Part shown: positions 29,944 through 41,093 of the stretch, piece by piece
Numbering within the stretch: position 1 is the stretch's first letter
How the letters are laid out: every line of letters starts with the position of its first letter
DNA from: Oricola thermophila
GTDB lineage: Bacteria > Pseudomonadota > Alphaproteobacteria > Rhizobiales > Rhizobiaceae
Assembly: GCF_013358405.1 (NCBI RefSeq)
Contig: NZ_CP054836.1
Location: 3,882,001-3,946,000 of the forward strand
Length of the DNA stretch: 64,000 nucleotides
Direction: 5' to 3'
The notes under the pieces: generated by a model
The model's database searches: none
Told to the model about the DNA's origin: nothing
Seen by the model: only the letters and a program-made list of their open reading frames with translations
Program-made: the position numbers and the translations under genes

Positions 29944-30345
29944 ATGCGTCTTGCCGCCGAGACTTCATCCGTACGAAAGCCCGAGCCGACGATCGCCCTG
30001 ATCAATGTCGTCTTCCTGATGCTCGTGTTCTTCCTGATTGCGGGGACGCTGTCGCCGCCGCTCGACCGGGATGTGACCCTGGTCAAGGCGGCTGACCTGC
30101 AAGGGCGCGAGCCGCCCGACGCGCTGGTTATCCATGCCGACGGGACGATCAGTTATCGCGGCGAACCGGTTGAACCGGCAGATGCGCTTTCCGTGGCCGG
30201 AGAAACGCTGGAGCAGGGCGATACCGTGGTGCGACTGGTACCCGATCGCGATCTTCCCGCAGTCAGGCTGGTCGAGATCGGCAATGCCCTGCGCGATGCC
30301 GGGGCAAGCCGTGTGTTCATCGTTGCCGAACGGAATCTCGAATGA
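29944..30345 (+). CDS. exbD: ExbD/TolR-family protein, second copy
   Basis: A 133-residue paralogue with transmembrane segment TIALINVVFLMLVFFLIAGT, in which the usual membrane Asp (as in LIDVIF of the first copy) is Asn (LINVVF). That Asp carries the proton in ExbD, so this copy may not conduct by itself and may serve as a structural partner. The periplasmic part is ordinary (GDTVVRLVPDRDLPAVRLVE). It overlaps tonB by four bases. Confidence 0.9.
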   Translation: MRLAAETSSVRKPEPTIALINVVFLMLVFFLIAGTLSPPLDRDVTLVKAADLQGREPPDALVIHADGTISYRGEPVEPADALSVAGETLEQGDTVVRLVPDRDLPAVRLVEIGNALRDAGASRVFIVAERNLE

Positions 30346-31364
30346 AGCATCGCCAGTTCGTGCGAATCGCAGTTGCAGTCGCGGCTTCGCTCGGTATCCA
30401 CTTTGCCGCTGCCATGGTCGCGACCCCTTCGGCGCCGCCGGTTCTTGTCGAGGGCGGCGAGACGGCACAGATCGCCATGCTTGGTTCGAGTTTCGAGGAC
30501 CTGCTACAGGGCAGCGATCACGTGATTCCCGCCAGACCGCTGCCTGCAAACCGCGTCGAGGCCGAGGTCGCGCCGAGCATGAAACCGGTCCGGCCAGCCG
30601 TCACCGAGCCCGCGCGGTCCGCGGAAATTGTATCCGTCGTTCCCACGGCAGCGGAGTTGGCCGCTACTTCCGATGCGGCAATACCGACCGTTCCGGCGGT
30701 GGCTGCGGGAACAGTGCCCGTTGCAGCGCAACAGCCGGCTCCCCCGGAAAAGACGCAACCCGTCGAGGCAAATCCGGTCGCGAAACGTGAACTGCCCGCC
30801 GATTCCCGGGATATGGCCGCCCTGATGCCAAGCCACGTCACGGAGACTGTCCGCGCCCTGGCGGACACGTCCGCGACACCCGTTCCCACTGCGCGTCCGC
30901 CGCGGCCCGGGGACGAAGGCAAACTTGCGAAAGCCCGGGAGTCGCAGCCGAGAAGGAAGATCGAGCGCGCCAAGGTGGCGAATGCCGCCCGCGGGAATTC
31001 CGACCGCAACGCGCGTACAGGTCGCTCGGACGGACGTGTCGAGGCCAAGGCGAAGTCCGGCGGAAAGCTTCGTGCCGGTACGGCCGCAAGAGCCGGCAAC
31101 GCCAAGGCTTCGAACTATCCGGGCAAGGTCTATTCCAAAATCCGGCGGACGCGCCAGAAGCGAGCCGGGGGCAGCGGCGTGGCCCGGATAGGCTTTTCGA
31201 TCACCGCCAATGGCGGTCTTGCCAGCGCTCGCGTCGTTGCCAGTTCCGGTTCTCCGGCGGTCGACAAGGTCGCGCTGGACCATATTCGCCGCTCGGCTCC
31301 GTTTCCGCCGCCTCCCCCGGGCGCGAAACGCCAATTCGTAATCCCCGTCGAAGTCAGACGGTGA
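30342..31364 (+). CDS. tonB: TonB energy transducer
   Basis: A 340-residue TonB. An N-terminal membrane anchor (IAVAVAASLGIHFAAAMVA, with a membrane His as in the S-H-L-S motif of TonB) is followed by a Pro/Ala-rich and later Lys/Arg-rich spacer (about 70-255), and a C-terminal TonB domain starting NYPGKVYSKIRRTRQKR and ending in FVIPVEVRR. The arrangement, with exbB and two exbD genes upstream, makes a dedicated transducer for HmuR. Confidence 0.92.
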   Translation: MKHRQFVRIAVAVAASLGIHFAAAMVATPSAPPVLVEGGETAQIAMLGSSFEDLLQGSDHVIPARPLPANRVEAEVAPSMKPVRPAVTEPARSAEIVSVVPTAAELAATSDAAIPTVPAVAAGTVPVAAQQPAPPEKTQPVEANPVAKRELPADSRDMAALMPSHVTETVRALADTSATPVPTARPPRPGDEGKLAKARESQPRRKIERAKVANAARGNSDRNARTGRSDGRVEAKAKSGGKLRAGTAARAGNAKASNYPGKVYSKIRRTRQKRAGGSGVARIGFSITANGGLASARVVASSGSPAVDKVALDHIRRSAPFPPPPPGAKRQFVIPVEVRR

Positions 31365-31406
31365 AGCCCGAATCCGTCAAGTCAAATCAAGGAAAGGAAC
31401 CAGCAA

Positions 31407-31721
31407 ATGTATGTCGCCATGAACCGATTTCGCATCAATGACGGCCACGAGGAAGCGTTCGAGAATGTCTGGCGCAACCGGAATTCCAGCCTCGCGGAAA
31501 TGCCCGGCTTCAGGTCTTTCCATCTCCTGAAGGGCCCGCGGGACGAGGAGGCCGGGACGACGCTCTACGCTTCGCACACGATCTGGGAAAGCGAGGAGGA
31601 TTTCGTCAACTGGACGAACTCGGAGAATTTCCGCGCCGCGCACAGGAATGCGGGCGGAAACAAGGGCATGTATGCCGGGCACCCGCAGTTCGAGGGGTTT
31701 GTCGCGGTGGTAGACCGCTAG
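31407..31721 (+). CDS. Heme-degrading monooxygenase, IsdG/HmuQ-like ABM domain
   Basis: A 104-residue antibiotic-biosynthesis-monooxygenase (ABM) fold protein. The Asn-Trp-His residues of IsdG-type heme oxygenases have plausible equivalents in VAMNRF (N6), FVNWTNSENF (Trp) and RAAHRNAGGNK (His). Rhizobial homologues next to hmu genes (HmuQ/HmuD) open heme to release iron. An AAGGAA ribosome site precedes ATG. It lies 42 bases after tonB and is probably in the same transcript. Confidence 0.88.
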   Translation: MYVAMNRFRINDGHEEAFENVWRNRNSSLAEMPGFRSFHLLKGPRDEEAGTTLYASHTIWESEEDFVNWTNSENFRAAHRNAGGNKGMYAGHPQFEGFVAVVDR

Positions 31722-31730
31722 GAGCAACCG

Positions 31731-33560
31731 TCATTCGGCGGGCGGGATCTGCAATGTGAGCGGCTGACCGTCACCCCCGGTCCCGCCTCCGAATTTCGCA
31801 ACGGTCAGGAAGGTCACAGCGTTGCCGGAGAAACGGCGCGGGTCGGGCATCGCCTCCCTGCGGAAGCCCTCGGTATAGACCGTCGTCGGGGCTTCGCGGA
31901 GGGCATTCCGGATAAAGACAGGCCTTTCCGACGGGCGGCCGTAATCGGTGACTGACAGTTGCGCGGTGGTCCAGCTTCCGAAGCGGGCCGGGTCGATCTG
32001 GTCGGCGGGAACGATCTCCACGGGCTTGCGGGCGTCGCGCGCCGACGCTTCCCGGAGCGCCGGACGTGCTGTCTTCCCGGTTGTCGCCACGCCGGTGTCA
32101 AGCATGGCCAGGGCGCGCGGATCGTCCGGCACGGGAAGCGAAGCGACCGCGGTCCTGTCCGGTTCGGAAGGCCGCGGGCGCGGGTTCGGCGCTGGTGCAT
32201 AGGCGGCGGAAACGGGAATGCCCGCGTTCACGTCATCCCGGGGAACGGGTCTTGCCAGCGCAGCCAGTTCGACCGGTGCGCGCTCCGCTGTCTGCGGCCG
32301 CGGTGCGGCGGAGGGCAGCGGAACAGGGGACGGGGCAGGCGGTTCTGCTGCGTTGTCGCGGTTGGCAGCCAGCAGGGCTTCGACCGTGGTCTGCCGCAGG
32401 TCGGCGTCTGCCGGACGGTCGGCCGCGGCATCGAGCGCAGCCTCGATCTCTGCGGCGGAGCGGCGCGTCGGCAGGCCGGGATCCGCCGCAGCGACCAGTA
32501 TGTCTTCCGGCTTGGGCTCGGGAAGCGGTATGTCGGCCGGGACCGGAACGGATTCCGCGACCGGCTCGGCCAGGGCAATCACCTGTTCGGGCGGTGCTAC
32601 CGGTATGGTGCCCTGCGGTCGCGGTGCGAACTGCGGCAACGGCGTCTTGCGGGGTGCCAATGCCGCGATGAGCGCGCTCGGCGACTGTGTATCGGGCGGC
32701 GGCGCTGCCTTGACGACCGTCGTCCTGCGGGCGACCGGCGCGGCGGCCTCGATGTTGTCCTCTTCCTCGTCCGCGCCGCCGCCAAAGATGGCGGCGAGCA
32801 GGTTCCGGCCGCCGCCGGATCTGCGGCTACCCACGTCAAGCGCGGTCGCGTCACCTCGAGATTTGCGGGCCTTGTATGCTGCAAGTGCCTGCTGGTAGCC
32901 GGGCAGGGGCTTTCCATCCGGCGGCAGATGCAATGTCTTGCCATCAGGGAACAGGCGGGTCAGCTCGGATCGACTCATTCGCGGCCAGGCGCGCACGTTG
33001 CCGGTGTCGAAATGCACAAAGGGCGACCCGGACTTGGGATAATAGCCGACGCCGCCGCCCTGCAGCTTGAAACCGACCTCGCGGAGCTTCGACAGCTTGA
33101 CGCCCGGGATATAGAAATCCAACGCCTTGCCGTACATGTGCTGGCTCTTTTGGGCCTGGCCGCCGCGGGTCCTGCGCAGCATCTCGTTCGTGGCAGGTGA
33201 GCGGTAGGCCGAAACGACGTGGATATAGTCCTTCGCGCCGACCATCTGATAGGCTTCCCAGACAATGTCGAAGAGCTGCGGATCCATTTTCGTCGGCTCG
33301 TTCCGCCGCCAGTCGCGCAGGAAGCGGTTCAGCTTGTCGAGGCCGCTCTTGATATACTTGCCGTCCTTCTTGAAGGTGATCTCGGCGCGTTCCTTGGTAT
33401 GGATATAGTAAAGCTTCAGCGTGCGGGTTTCCGCACTTGCGGACAGCGATCCCGCCAGCGTGAGCGAAAGGCCGATACAGAGCAACGCGAGCGTGCGCGC
33501 GGTCAAGCGCACGACCGTTATCCGGAGGCCTTTCGCCTCTCTTGGCACCCGCTGTTTCAA
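31731..33560 (-). CDS. DUF882 (peptidase M15-like) protein with long disordered tail
   Basis: A 609-residue exported protein. After a signal segment (LALLCIGLSLTLAGSLSASA) comes a DUF882/M15A-like domain (about 45-205) with SAYRSPATNEMLRR, SQHMYGKALDFYIPG and GSPFVHFDTG, including zinc-ligand type His and Asp. The remaining 400 residues are rich in Pro, Ala and Arg, probably disordered. Homologues are thought to act on peptidoglycan. The start codon would be TTG at 33560; an in-frame GTG at 33512 with a purine-rich site before it is a fair alternative. Convergent with the monooxygenase gene, 9 bases away. Confidence 0.85.
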   Translation of the reverse strand: MKQRVPREAKGLRITVVRLTARTLALLCIGLSLTLAGSLSASAETRTLKLYYIHTKERAEITFKKDGKYIKSGLDKLNRFLRDWRRNEPTKMDPQLFDIVWEAYQMVGAKDYIHVVSAYRSPATNEMLRRTRGGQAQKSQHMYGKALDFYIPGVKLSKLREVGFKLQGGGVGYYPKSGSPFVHFDTGNVRAWPRMSRSELTRLFPDGKTLHLPPDGKPLPGYQQALAAYKARKSRGDATALDVGSRRSGGGRNLLAAIFGGGADEEEDNIEAAAPVARRTTVVKAAPPPDTQSPSALIAALAPRKTPLPQFAPRPQGTIPVAPPEQVIALAEPVAESVPVPADIPLPEPKPEDILVAAADPGLPTRRSAAEIEAALDAAADRPADADLRQTTVEALLAANRDNAAEPPAPSPVPLPSAAPRPQTAERAPVELAALARPVPRDDVNAGIPVSAAYAPAPNPRPRPSEPDRTAVASLPVPDDPRALAMLDTGVATTGKTARPALREASARDARKPVEIVPADQIDPARFGSWTTAQLSVTDYGRPSERPVFIRNALREAPTTVYTEGFRREAMPDPRRFSGNAVTFLTVAKFGGGTGGDGQPLTLQIPPAE

Positions 33561-33850
33561 TACGCACCAACCTGGAACAAGAAAACTTCCCCGGAAGCTA
33601 ACGGCAACATGGTTAACCGCGTGTTATCGCGGCGATGGCACCAATACCCGGCAATATACAGAACGGATGCGTCTGAAAGGCAATCGCGCACGTACCAATC
33701 CCCGAACTTCCCCTTTCTAGACGGTGTGATGGCCAGAAATTGCGGTAATACGATGGCAGGATTCCAGGTGAGGCCGGGTGCAAAAACACATGATTACCAA
33801 AGCCATGAAGGCCGTGGCTGCCCCGCCGCGTCAATGCGGCGCGAGGCGCT

Positions 33851-35359
<1,509 letters not shown>

Positions 35360-35525
35360 CGCTTGAACCGCATGACGCCTTTTGTATTGTTCTGACCGGA
35401 AGACACTTCCCGGCAGTCCCAGTGCGCCAAGTTGGCACAAATTCCTGAAATGCGGGCTAAGGCGGTGTTTAGAAGTTTAACGACCGCCGGACCGGGATCG
35501 GGACGAGCGCAACGAGGCATGCGAA

Positions 35526-37376
35526 ATGACAAATCCGGTTTTTCCTCGATCCGCCGATGCCGCGCGTGGCGCAACGGCGACCGGCGGCACCGCGCAATCG
35601 ACACCAGTCGGCGACCTGCCGGAGTGGAATCTCGCCGATCTCTATGCCGGTCTCGATGCGCCGGAACTGAAGCGGGACCTCGAACGGGCCGAACGGGAAG
35701 CGCTCGCATTCTCGGACAAGTGGAAGGGAAAACTTCCGGTGGCGGCCACCAACGGCGAACTGGGCAAGGCCGTCGTCGCCTTCGAGGCGCTGGAGGAGCT
35801 GCTCGGCCGCATCATGGCCTATGCCAGCCTCACCTATGCCGGTGAGACTGCGGACCCGGTCAAGGCGAAGTTCTACGGCGACATGCAGCAGAGGCTGACC
35901 GACATCAGCTCGCATCTGCTGTTCTTCACGCTGGAACTGAACCGGCTGGAAGACGAGGCGATGGAACAAGCCCTCGCCGCGGACGAGACCCTCGCGCGCT
36001 ACCGGCCCTGGATCGCCGACCTGCGCAAGGAGAAGCCCTATCAGCTGGAGGATCGCATCGAGCAGCTCTTCCATGAAAAATCGCTGACCGGACGCGGGGC
36101 GTTCAATCGCCTGTTCGACGAGACGATGACGGGGCTGCGCTTCTCCGTCGACGGGGAGGAACTGCCGCTCGAACCGACCCTGAACCTGCTGCAGGATCAC
36201 GACCGGATGAAACGTGAGGCGGGCTTCCGTGCGCTGGCCAATACATTCGCCGCGAACCTGCCGACCTTCACGCTGATAACCAACACGCTCGCCAAGGACA
36301 AGGAAATCTCCGATCGTTGGCGCGGCTTCGAGGACATTGCCGACAGCAGGCATCTGGCCAACCGCGTGGAACGCGAGGTCGTCGACGCGCTGACGCAGGC
36401 CGTGCGCGACGCCTATCCGCGCATCTCGCATCGCTACTATGCGCTGAAGGCGAAATGGCTGGGTCTCGACCGCCTGGAGGCGTGGGACCGGAACGCACCA
36501 TTGCCGGACAGTTCGCAGGCAACCATAGGCTGGCAACAGGCGAAGGAGACCGTCCTTTCCGCCTATGCCGAGTTCTCGCCCGAAATGGCCGAAATCGCAC
36601 GGCAGTTCTTCGACAAGTCGTGGATCGACGCGCCGGCGCGTCCCGGCAAGGCGCCGGGTGCATTCGCGCATCCGACCGTGCCCTCGGCGCATCCCTACGT
36701 GCTTCTCAACTACATGGGCAAGCCGCGCGACGTGATGACGCTGGCGCACGAGCTGGGCCATGGCGTGCACCAGGTGCTGGCCGGCGAGCAGGGCGCCCTG
36801 ATGGCGCAAACTCCGCTGACTCTGGCCGAGACGGCGTCGGTCTTCGGCGAGATGCTGACCTTCCGCTCGATGCTCGACCGCACCACGGACCGGCGCGAGC
36901 GCAAGGCGATGCTGGCGCAGAAGGCGGAGGACATGATCAACACAGTGATCCGCCAGATCGCCTTCTATTGCTTCGAACGCAAGGTCCACACCGAACGCAG
37001 GTCCGGCGAACTGACCGCGGAGCAGATCGGCGAATTGTGGATGAGCGTGCAGGGCGAAAGCCTCGGCCCGGCAATTCGGTTGCCGGAGGGTTACGAGACC
37101 TTCTGGGTTTACATACCGCATTTCATCCATTCGCCGTTCTACGTCTATGCCTACGCGTTCGGCGATTGCCTGGTGAACTCGCTCTACGCGGTCTACCAGG
37201 ATGCAGAGTCGGGCTTCCAGGCAAAGTATTTCGACATGCTGCGCGCAGGCGGAACAAAACATCATTCCGAACTGCTGGCGCCGTTCGGGCTGGATGCGTC
37301 GGATCCGGCCTTCTGGTCGAAGGGACTGGCGGTGATCGAGGGCATCATCGACGAACTGGAAGCGATGGACAGCTAG
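35526..37376 (+). CDS. pepF: Oligoendopeptidase F, M3 family metallopeptidase
   Basis: A 616-residue cytosolic zinc peptidase. The metal site is HELGH at residues 408-412 (THE-type third ligand in TPLTLAETASVFGEM, about 25 residues further). N-terminal residues 30-180 are the M3B oligopeptidase F cap. It trims short peptides. The first 25 residues (PRSADAARGATATGG) look flexible. Divergent from the sigma-54 regulator, with 166 bases between, and followed 9 bases later by the DUF3445 gene. Confidence 0.94.
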   Translation: MTNPVFPRSADAARGATATGGTAQSTPVGDLPEWNLADLYAGLDAPELKRDLERAEREALAFSDKWKGKLPVAATNGELGKAVVAFEALEELLGRIMAYASLTYAGETADPVKAKFYGDMQQRLTDISSHLLFFTLELNRLEDEAMEQALAADETLARYRPWIADLRKEKPYQLEDRIEQLFHEKSLTGRGAFNRLFDETMTGLRFSVDGEELPLEPTLNLLQDHDRMKREAGFRALANTFAANLPTFTLITNTLAKDKEISDRWRGFEDIADSRHLANRVEREVVDALTQAVRDAYPRISHRYYALKAKWLGLDRLEAWDRNAPLPDSSQATIGWQQAKETVLSAYAEFSPEMAEIARQFFDKSWIDAPARPGKAPGAFAHPTVPSAHPYVLLNYMGKPRDVMTLAHELGHGVHQVLAGEQGALMAQTPLTLAETASVFGEMLTFRSMLDRTTDRRERKAMLAQKAEDMINTVIRQIAFYCFERKVHTERRSGELTAEQIGELWMSVQGESLGPAIRLPEGYETFWVYIPHFIHSPFYVYAYAFGDCLVNSLYAVYQDAESGFQAKYFDMLRAGGTKHHSELLAPFGLDASDPAFWSKGLAVIEGIIDELEAMDS

Positions 37377-37385
37377 GGGGCGGCC

Positions 37386-38312
37386 ATGGTGCGACCGGTC
37401 CACACTCCCTATGACGGATCGGCGACACCGTTCACCATCGGCCTGAAACCGTTCGACCTGCGGGACTGGATCGAGATCGACGGCGAACTCGAACGCTGCC
37501 TGACCGAAAAGGACCGCCTTTTCGACGCGGTGCCGGACCGGGTTTTCATGGCGCGTGCCGACACGATCGAGGCGCAGCGCGAGGTTCGGAACGAGCTTCT
37601 CCGCCACCTCCTTCAGAGGTTCCCGGGCACCTATCGCCGCGCGGCAGACGAAGTTTTCGTGGGCGACAGGGGAAGACGTGTGCAGATCCGTGCGGACGAT
37701 CCGGCGCCGCTCAAGACCGTTTCCCTGATGATTGCCGAGGACCTCGTGCTGATGCGGAAATGCGACGACGGCTGGCGACTTGTCGCCGCGTCGCTCTGCT
37801 TTCCCTCGTCATGGTCGCTGGCGGAGAAGTTCGATCGTCCGCTGGATGCGATCCACGACACCGTTCCGGGGTTCGGACCGGGGACGCGGACGGCCGGGAT
37901 GATCGGCCGGATCTTCGACAACCTTAAGGTCGAATTGCCGGTCGAGCGGCGAAACTGGTCACTGCAGGAGAACGGGGAGCTTCATCACCCGCGCTCGAAG
38001 GACCTGCGGGATGCCGGTGCGGAGGCGGACGGCGGGTTCCTGGCCGGCATGGCGCCTACGGACGTATTCGTCCGTGTCGAGCGCCAGACGTTGCGCAAGA
38101 TGCCGGCGTCGGGCGACATCCTGTTCACGATCCGCATCCATCTCGATCCGATATCGGTTATCGAGGGCCATCCGGACGGTCCCGCGCTCGCACGCGGACT
38201 GGCGGCGCAACTCGATGCGCTGGAGGCAGACCAGCTTGCCTACAAGGGACTGACGGGCGTCCGTGACAGGCTTTCCGCGTGGTTGCGCGAGCGTGCCGCC
38301 ATCGGGGAATGA
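37386..38312 (+). CDS. DUF3445, heme-dependent oxidative N-demethylase-like protein
   Basis: A 308-residue protein of the DUF3445 family, named for a heme-dependent oxidative N-demethylase alpha subunit. Segments include RRVQIRADDPAPLKTVSLMI, VAASLCFPSSWSLAEKFDRP (with conserved Trp), IHDTVPGFG and NWSLQENGELHHP. In the characterised enzyme the heme domain works with an electron-transfer flavoprotein; none is adjacent here. Possible substrate dimethylamine or similar amines, not shown. Follows pepF by nine bases and ends next to a strong hairpin. Confidence 0.82.
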   Translation: MVRPVHTPYDGSATPFTIGLKPFDLRDWIEIDGELERCLTEKDRLFDAVPDRVFMARADTIEAQREVRNELLRHLLQRFPGTYRRAADEVFVGDRGRRVQIRADDPAPLKTVSLMIAEDLVLMRKCDDGWRLVAASLCFPSSWSLAEKFDRPLDAIHDTVPGFGPGTRTAGMIGRIFDNLKVELPVERRNWSLQENGELHHPRSKDLRDAGAEADGGFLAGMAPTDVFVRVERQTLRKMPASGDILFTIRIHLDPISVIEGHPDGPALARGLAAQLDALEADQLAYKGLTGVRDRLSAWLRERAAIGE

Positions 38313-38313
38313 C

Positions 38314-38333
38314 GCCGGTTCCTTGGAACCGGC
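38314..38333. terminator. Symmetric hairpin between DUF3445 gene and ilvD
   Basis: GCCGGTTCC-TT-GGAACCGGC, a 9-bp perfect repeat lying between two convergent genes; short T runs are absent. Likely a bidirectional stop or 3' end protector. Confidence 0.55.
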
Positions 38334-38345
38334 GCTGCCAGTCGG

Positions 38346-40181
38346 TTACTCGGGCAGGATACGCACCGCGCCCTTGTCGGCGGAGGACGCGAAGGCGGCA
38401 TAGACCTTGAGCGCAGTCGTCACGTTGCGCTTGCGCGGCTTTGCCGGCTTCCAGCCGGCGGCGTCCTGCTCGGACCTGCGTTTTGCCAGTTCGGCTTCCG
38501 ATACCGCAAGATTGATGGTGCGGTTCGGGATGTCGATTTCGATCATGTCGCCGTCGCGTACAAGACCGATGGCGCCGCCATTGGCCGCCTCGGGCGAAAC
38601 ATGGCCGATCGAAAGACCGGAACTGCCGCCGGAGAACCGGCCGTCGGTGACGAGCGCGCAGGCCTTTCCCAGCCCTTTCGACTTCAGGTAGCTGGTCGGG
38701 TAGAGCATTTCCTGCATGCCCGGACCGCCCTTCGGTCCCTCGTATCGGATGACCACGACATCGCCGGGACTGACTTCGTTGCCGAGGATGCCCTTGACCG
38801 CCGCGTCCTGGCTCTCGAAGACCTTGGCCGGCCCGGAGAAGGTCAGAATCGATTCATCCACGCCCGCGGTCTTCACTATGCAGCCGTCGACAGCGATATT
38901 GCCCTTCAGCACGGCGAGGCCGCCATCACGGGAGAAGGCGTTGTCGACCGAGCGGATAACGCCGGACGTCCGGTCGGTATCCAGTTCATCCCATAGACGC
39001 TCCTGGCTGAAAGCCGTCTGGGTCGGCACCCCGCCGGGTGCTGCACGGTAGAAAGTGCGCACGTCATCGCTGTTCGTCCGCATGACGTCCCAACGGTCGA
39101 TGGCATCGCCTATCGTCGCCGAATGCACGGTCGGGCAATCGCGATGGATCAGGCCGCCCCTGTCGAGTTCGCCCAGAATCGCCATGATCCCGCCAGCGCG
39201 GTGGACATCCTCCATGTGAACGTCACCCTTGGCCGGCGCGACCTTCGACAGGCAGGGAACATTGCGCGACAGGCGGTCGATGTCCTCCATCCGGAAATCC
39301 AGACCGGCCTCGTGCGCCGCCGCAAGAATGTGCAGCACCGTGTTGGTGGAACCGCCCATGGCGATGTCGAGCGTCATGGCATTCTCGAACGCCTTTTTCG
39401 ACGCGACGTTGCGGGGCAGGACGGATTCATCGTCCTGTTCGTAGTAGCGACGCGCGATGTCGACAATCAGGTGCCCGGCCTCGACGAACAGGCGCCGGCG
39501 GAAAGCATGCGTTGCGAGCATCGAGCCGTTGCCGGGCAGGGAGAGGCCGAGGGCCTCGGTCAGGCAGTTCATCGAGTTGGCCGTGAACATGCCGGAACAC
39601 GAACCGCAGGTCGGGCACGCGGACCGCTCGATGGTCCGGACATCCTCGTCGGTGACATTGTCGTCCGCGGCGGCGACCATGGCGTCGACCAGGTCGAGCG
39701 CGTGGGTTTCGCCCTTCAGGACAACCTTGCCGGCCTCCATCGGCCCGCCCGAAACGAAAACCGCCGGAATATTCAGGCGCATTGCCGCGTTCAGCATGCC
39801 GGGCGTGATCTTGTCGCAGTTGGATATACACACCATGGCATCAGCACAGTGGGCATTGACCATGTACTCGACGGAATCGGCGATGATCTCGCGGCTGGGC
39901 AGCGAATAGAGCATGCCGTCATGGCCCATGGCGATGCCGTCATCGACAGCGATGGTATTGAATTCCTTGGCTACGCCGCCCGCAGCCTCGATCTCGCGCG
40001 CCACGAGCTGACCCATGTCCTTCAGGTGGACATGGCCGGGAACGAACTGCGTGAAAGAGTTGACGACGGCGATGATCGGCTTGCCGAAGTCGGTATCCTT
40101 CATGCCGGTGGCGCGCCAGAGGCCGCGGGCACCGGCCATGTTGCGGCCGTGGGTGGTCGTGCGGGATCGGTATGCGGGCAT
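38346..40181 (-). CDS. ilvD: Dihydroxy-acid dehydratase
   Basis: A 611-residue Fe-S dehydratase of branched-chain amino-acid synthesis; it dehydrates 2,3-dihydroxyisovalerate and its methyl analogue. The cluster cysteines occur in [13 protein letters not shown] and [16 protein letters not shown]; the C-terminus has [20 protein letters not shown]. The start [19 protein letters not shown] gives the family N-terminus; upstream in-frame Met codons (40274) would add 31 residues and are rejected. Confidence 0.97.
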   Translation of the reverse strand: MPAYRSRTTTHGRNMAGARGLWRATGMKDTDFGKPIIAVVNSFTQFVPGHVHLKDMGQLVAREIEAAGGVAKEFNTIAVDDGIAMGHDGMLYSLPSREIIADSVEYMVNAHCADAMVCISNCDKITPGMLNAAMRLNIPAVFVSGGPMEAGKVVLKGETHALDLVDAMVAAADDNVTDEDVRTIERSACPTCGSCSGMFTANSMNCLTEALGLSLPGNGSMLATHAFRRRLFVEAGHLIVDIARRYYEQDDESVLPRNVASKKAFENAMTLDIAMGGSTNTVLHILAAAHEAGLDFRMEDIDRLSRNVPCLSKVAPAKGDVHMEDVHRAGGIMAILGELDRGGLIHRDCPTVHSATIGDAIDRWDVMRTNSDDVRTFYRAAPGGVPTQTAFSQERLWDELDTDRTSGVIRSVDNAFSRDGGLAVLKGNIAVDGCIVKTAGVDESILTFSGPAKVFESQDAAVKGILGNEVSPGDVVVIRYEGPKGGPGMQEMLYPTSYLKSKGLGKACALVTDGRFSGGSSGLSIGHVSPEAANGGAIGLVRDGDMIEIDIPNRTINLAVSEAELAKRRSEQDAAGWKPAKPRKRNVTTALKVYAAFASSADKGAVRILPE

Positions 40182-40511
40182 TTCAACTACCTGTTTTTCT
40201 TTTCCAGAAGGGAAATAGCGCGCCTTGGACCAATCCGAAAGGCATATGGCCTGCATTTTTTGTTCCGGCAGCATGGCCGAGACGCGGGACGGGCGATACC
40301 AAGGCGACGAGGAACCCGGCCGCCTTATATTGGCCCGGCGGGGCTGCTAAAGGACCAAACCCGGCCAGCGCCCGGCCAGAACTGTTCCGTGTACTCGCCG
40401 TCGCCACGGGCGACAGCTGCCGAAAGTACCGGCGCATTGAAGCATTGCGGCTTCTATGCATGAAGAAAGTGTTCTAGATTGGCACAAGACATATTCGATA
40501 GGGGTAACCGC
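40182..40511. other. Intergenic region between ilvD and omp10
   Basis: 330 bases without a supported gene. It contains the ilvD leader (minus strand) and the omp10 promoter; a near-copy of a sigma-54 -24 box (TTGGCAC, 40479-40485) lacks a matching -12. No clear attenuator hairpin with leader peptide was seen for ilvD. Confidence 0.6.
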
Positions 40512-40913
40512 ATGAATTCCCGCCTTCTCGCCAAATCCACCGCCCTTGCCGGCAGTCTGCTTGCGCTCGCCACGCTCGGCGGCTGCGTCATGGACGGTCC
40601 TCCTCCGGGTTATGGTTACGGCCAGGCGACGCGCGGTGGCGGCGTCGAGGGCAACTGGAGCGATACCGGTGGCGTCGCGACATCGAGCTTCAACAGCGGC
40701 GTGTTCGTGACCGTCGCCAACGATACCGGCAACCGGCTGGCGGAAGGCAGCTACCGCTATATCGACGACCGGAACATCGAGATCATCTTCACCTCGCTGG
40801 TGCGCCAGCAGCAGGTGCGCGCAAATTGCCTGGTCATCAATCCCGGCCAGATGAACTGCACCAACGATGCCGGCTCGCAGTTCACACTGGTACGTCGAGG
40901 CGCCATCGGGTGA
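40512..40913 (+). CDS. omp10: Omp10-like outer-membrane lipoprotein
   Basis: A 133-residue lipoprotein: basic start MNSRLLAK, hydrophobic SLLALATLGG and lipobox LGGC (about residue 25). The mature part has the pattern VEGNWSDTGG, SSFNSGVFVTVANDTGNRLA and NCLVINPGQMNCTNDAGS, which matches, from memory, Brucella Omp10 closely (IEGSW, NGGIFET, LAEGNY, QLNCTSSAGS). Such lipoproteins sit in the rhizobial outer membrane. The start at 40512 was taken because it begins a proper signal; a longer frame starts at 40479. Confidence 0.88.
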   Translation: MNSRLLAKSTALAGSLLALATLGGCVMDGPPPGYGYGQATRGGGVEGNWSDTGGVATSSFNSGVFVTVANDTGNRLAEGSYRYIDDRNIEIIFTSLVRQQQVRANCLVINPGQMNCTNDAGSQFTLVRRGAIG

Positions 40914-41093
40914 TCGCGCGCGCTTCGCGGCCATCACAAGCTTTTGCAATCGACGGCCGTGCCGTCTTGCCAATCGTCGCGGCCGGTGGAAACATCGTGG
41001 CGACGGCGGCCATCGCATGATTGTTACAGGCATGTGCCATGGAGCCGCCCACGGTGTCCGCCCCGGCGGCGCCAACCGAACAGGGAGAATGGA

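Noticed and set aside
40479..40495. Sigma-54 -24 box TTGGCAC upstream of omp10
   Set aside because: The -12 GC box is absent at the right spacing; a similar TTGGCAC near 35429 also has no -12.
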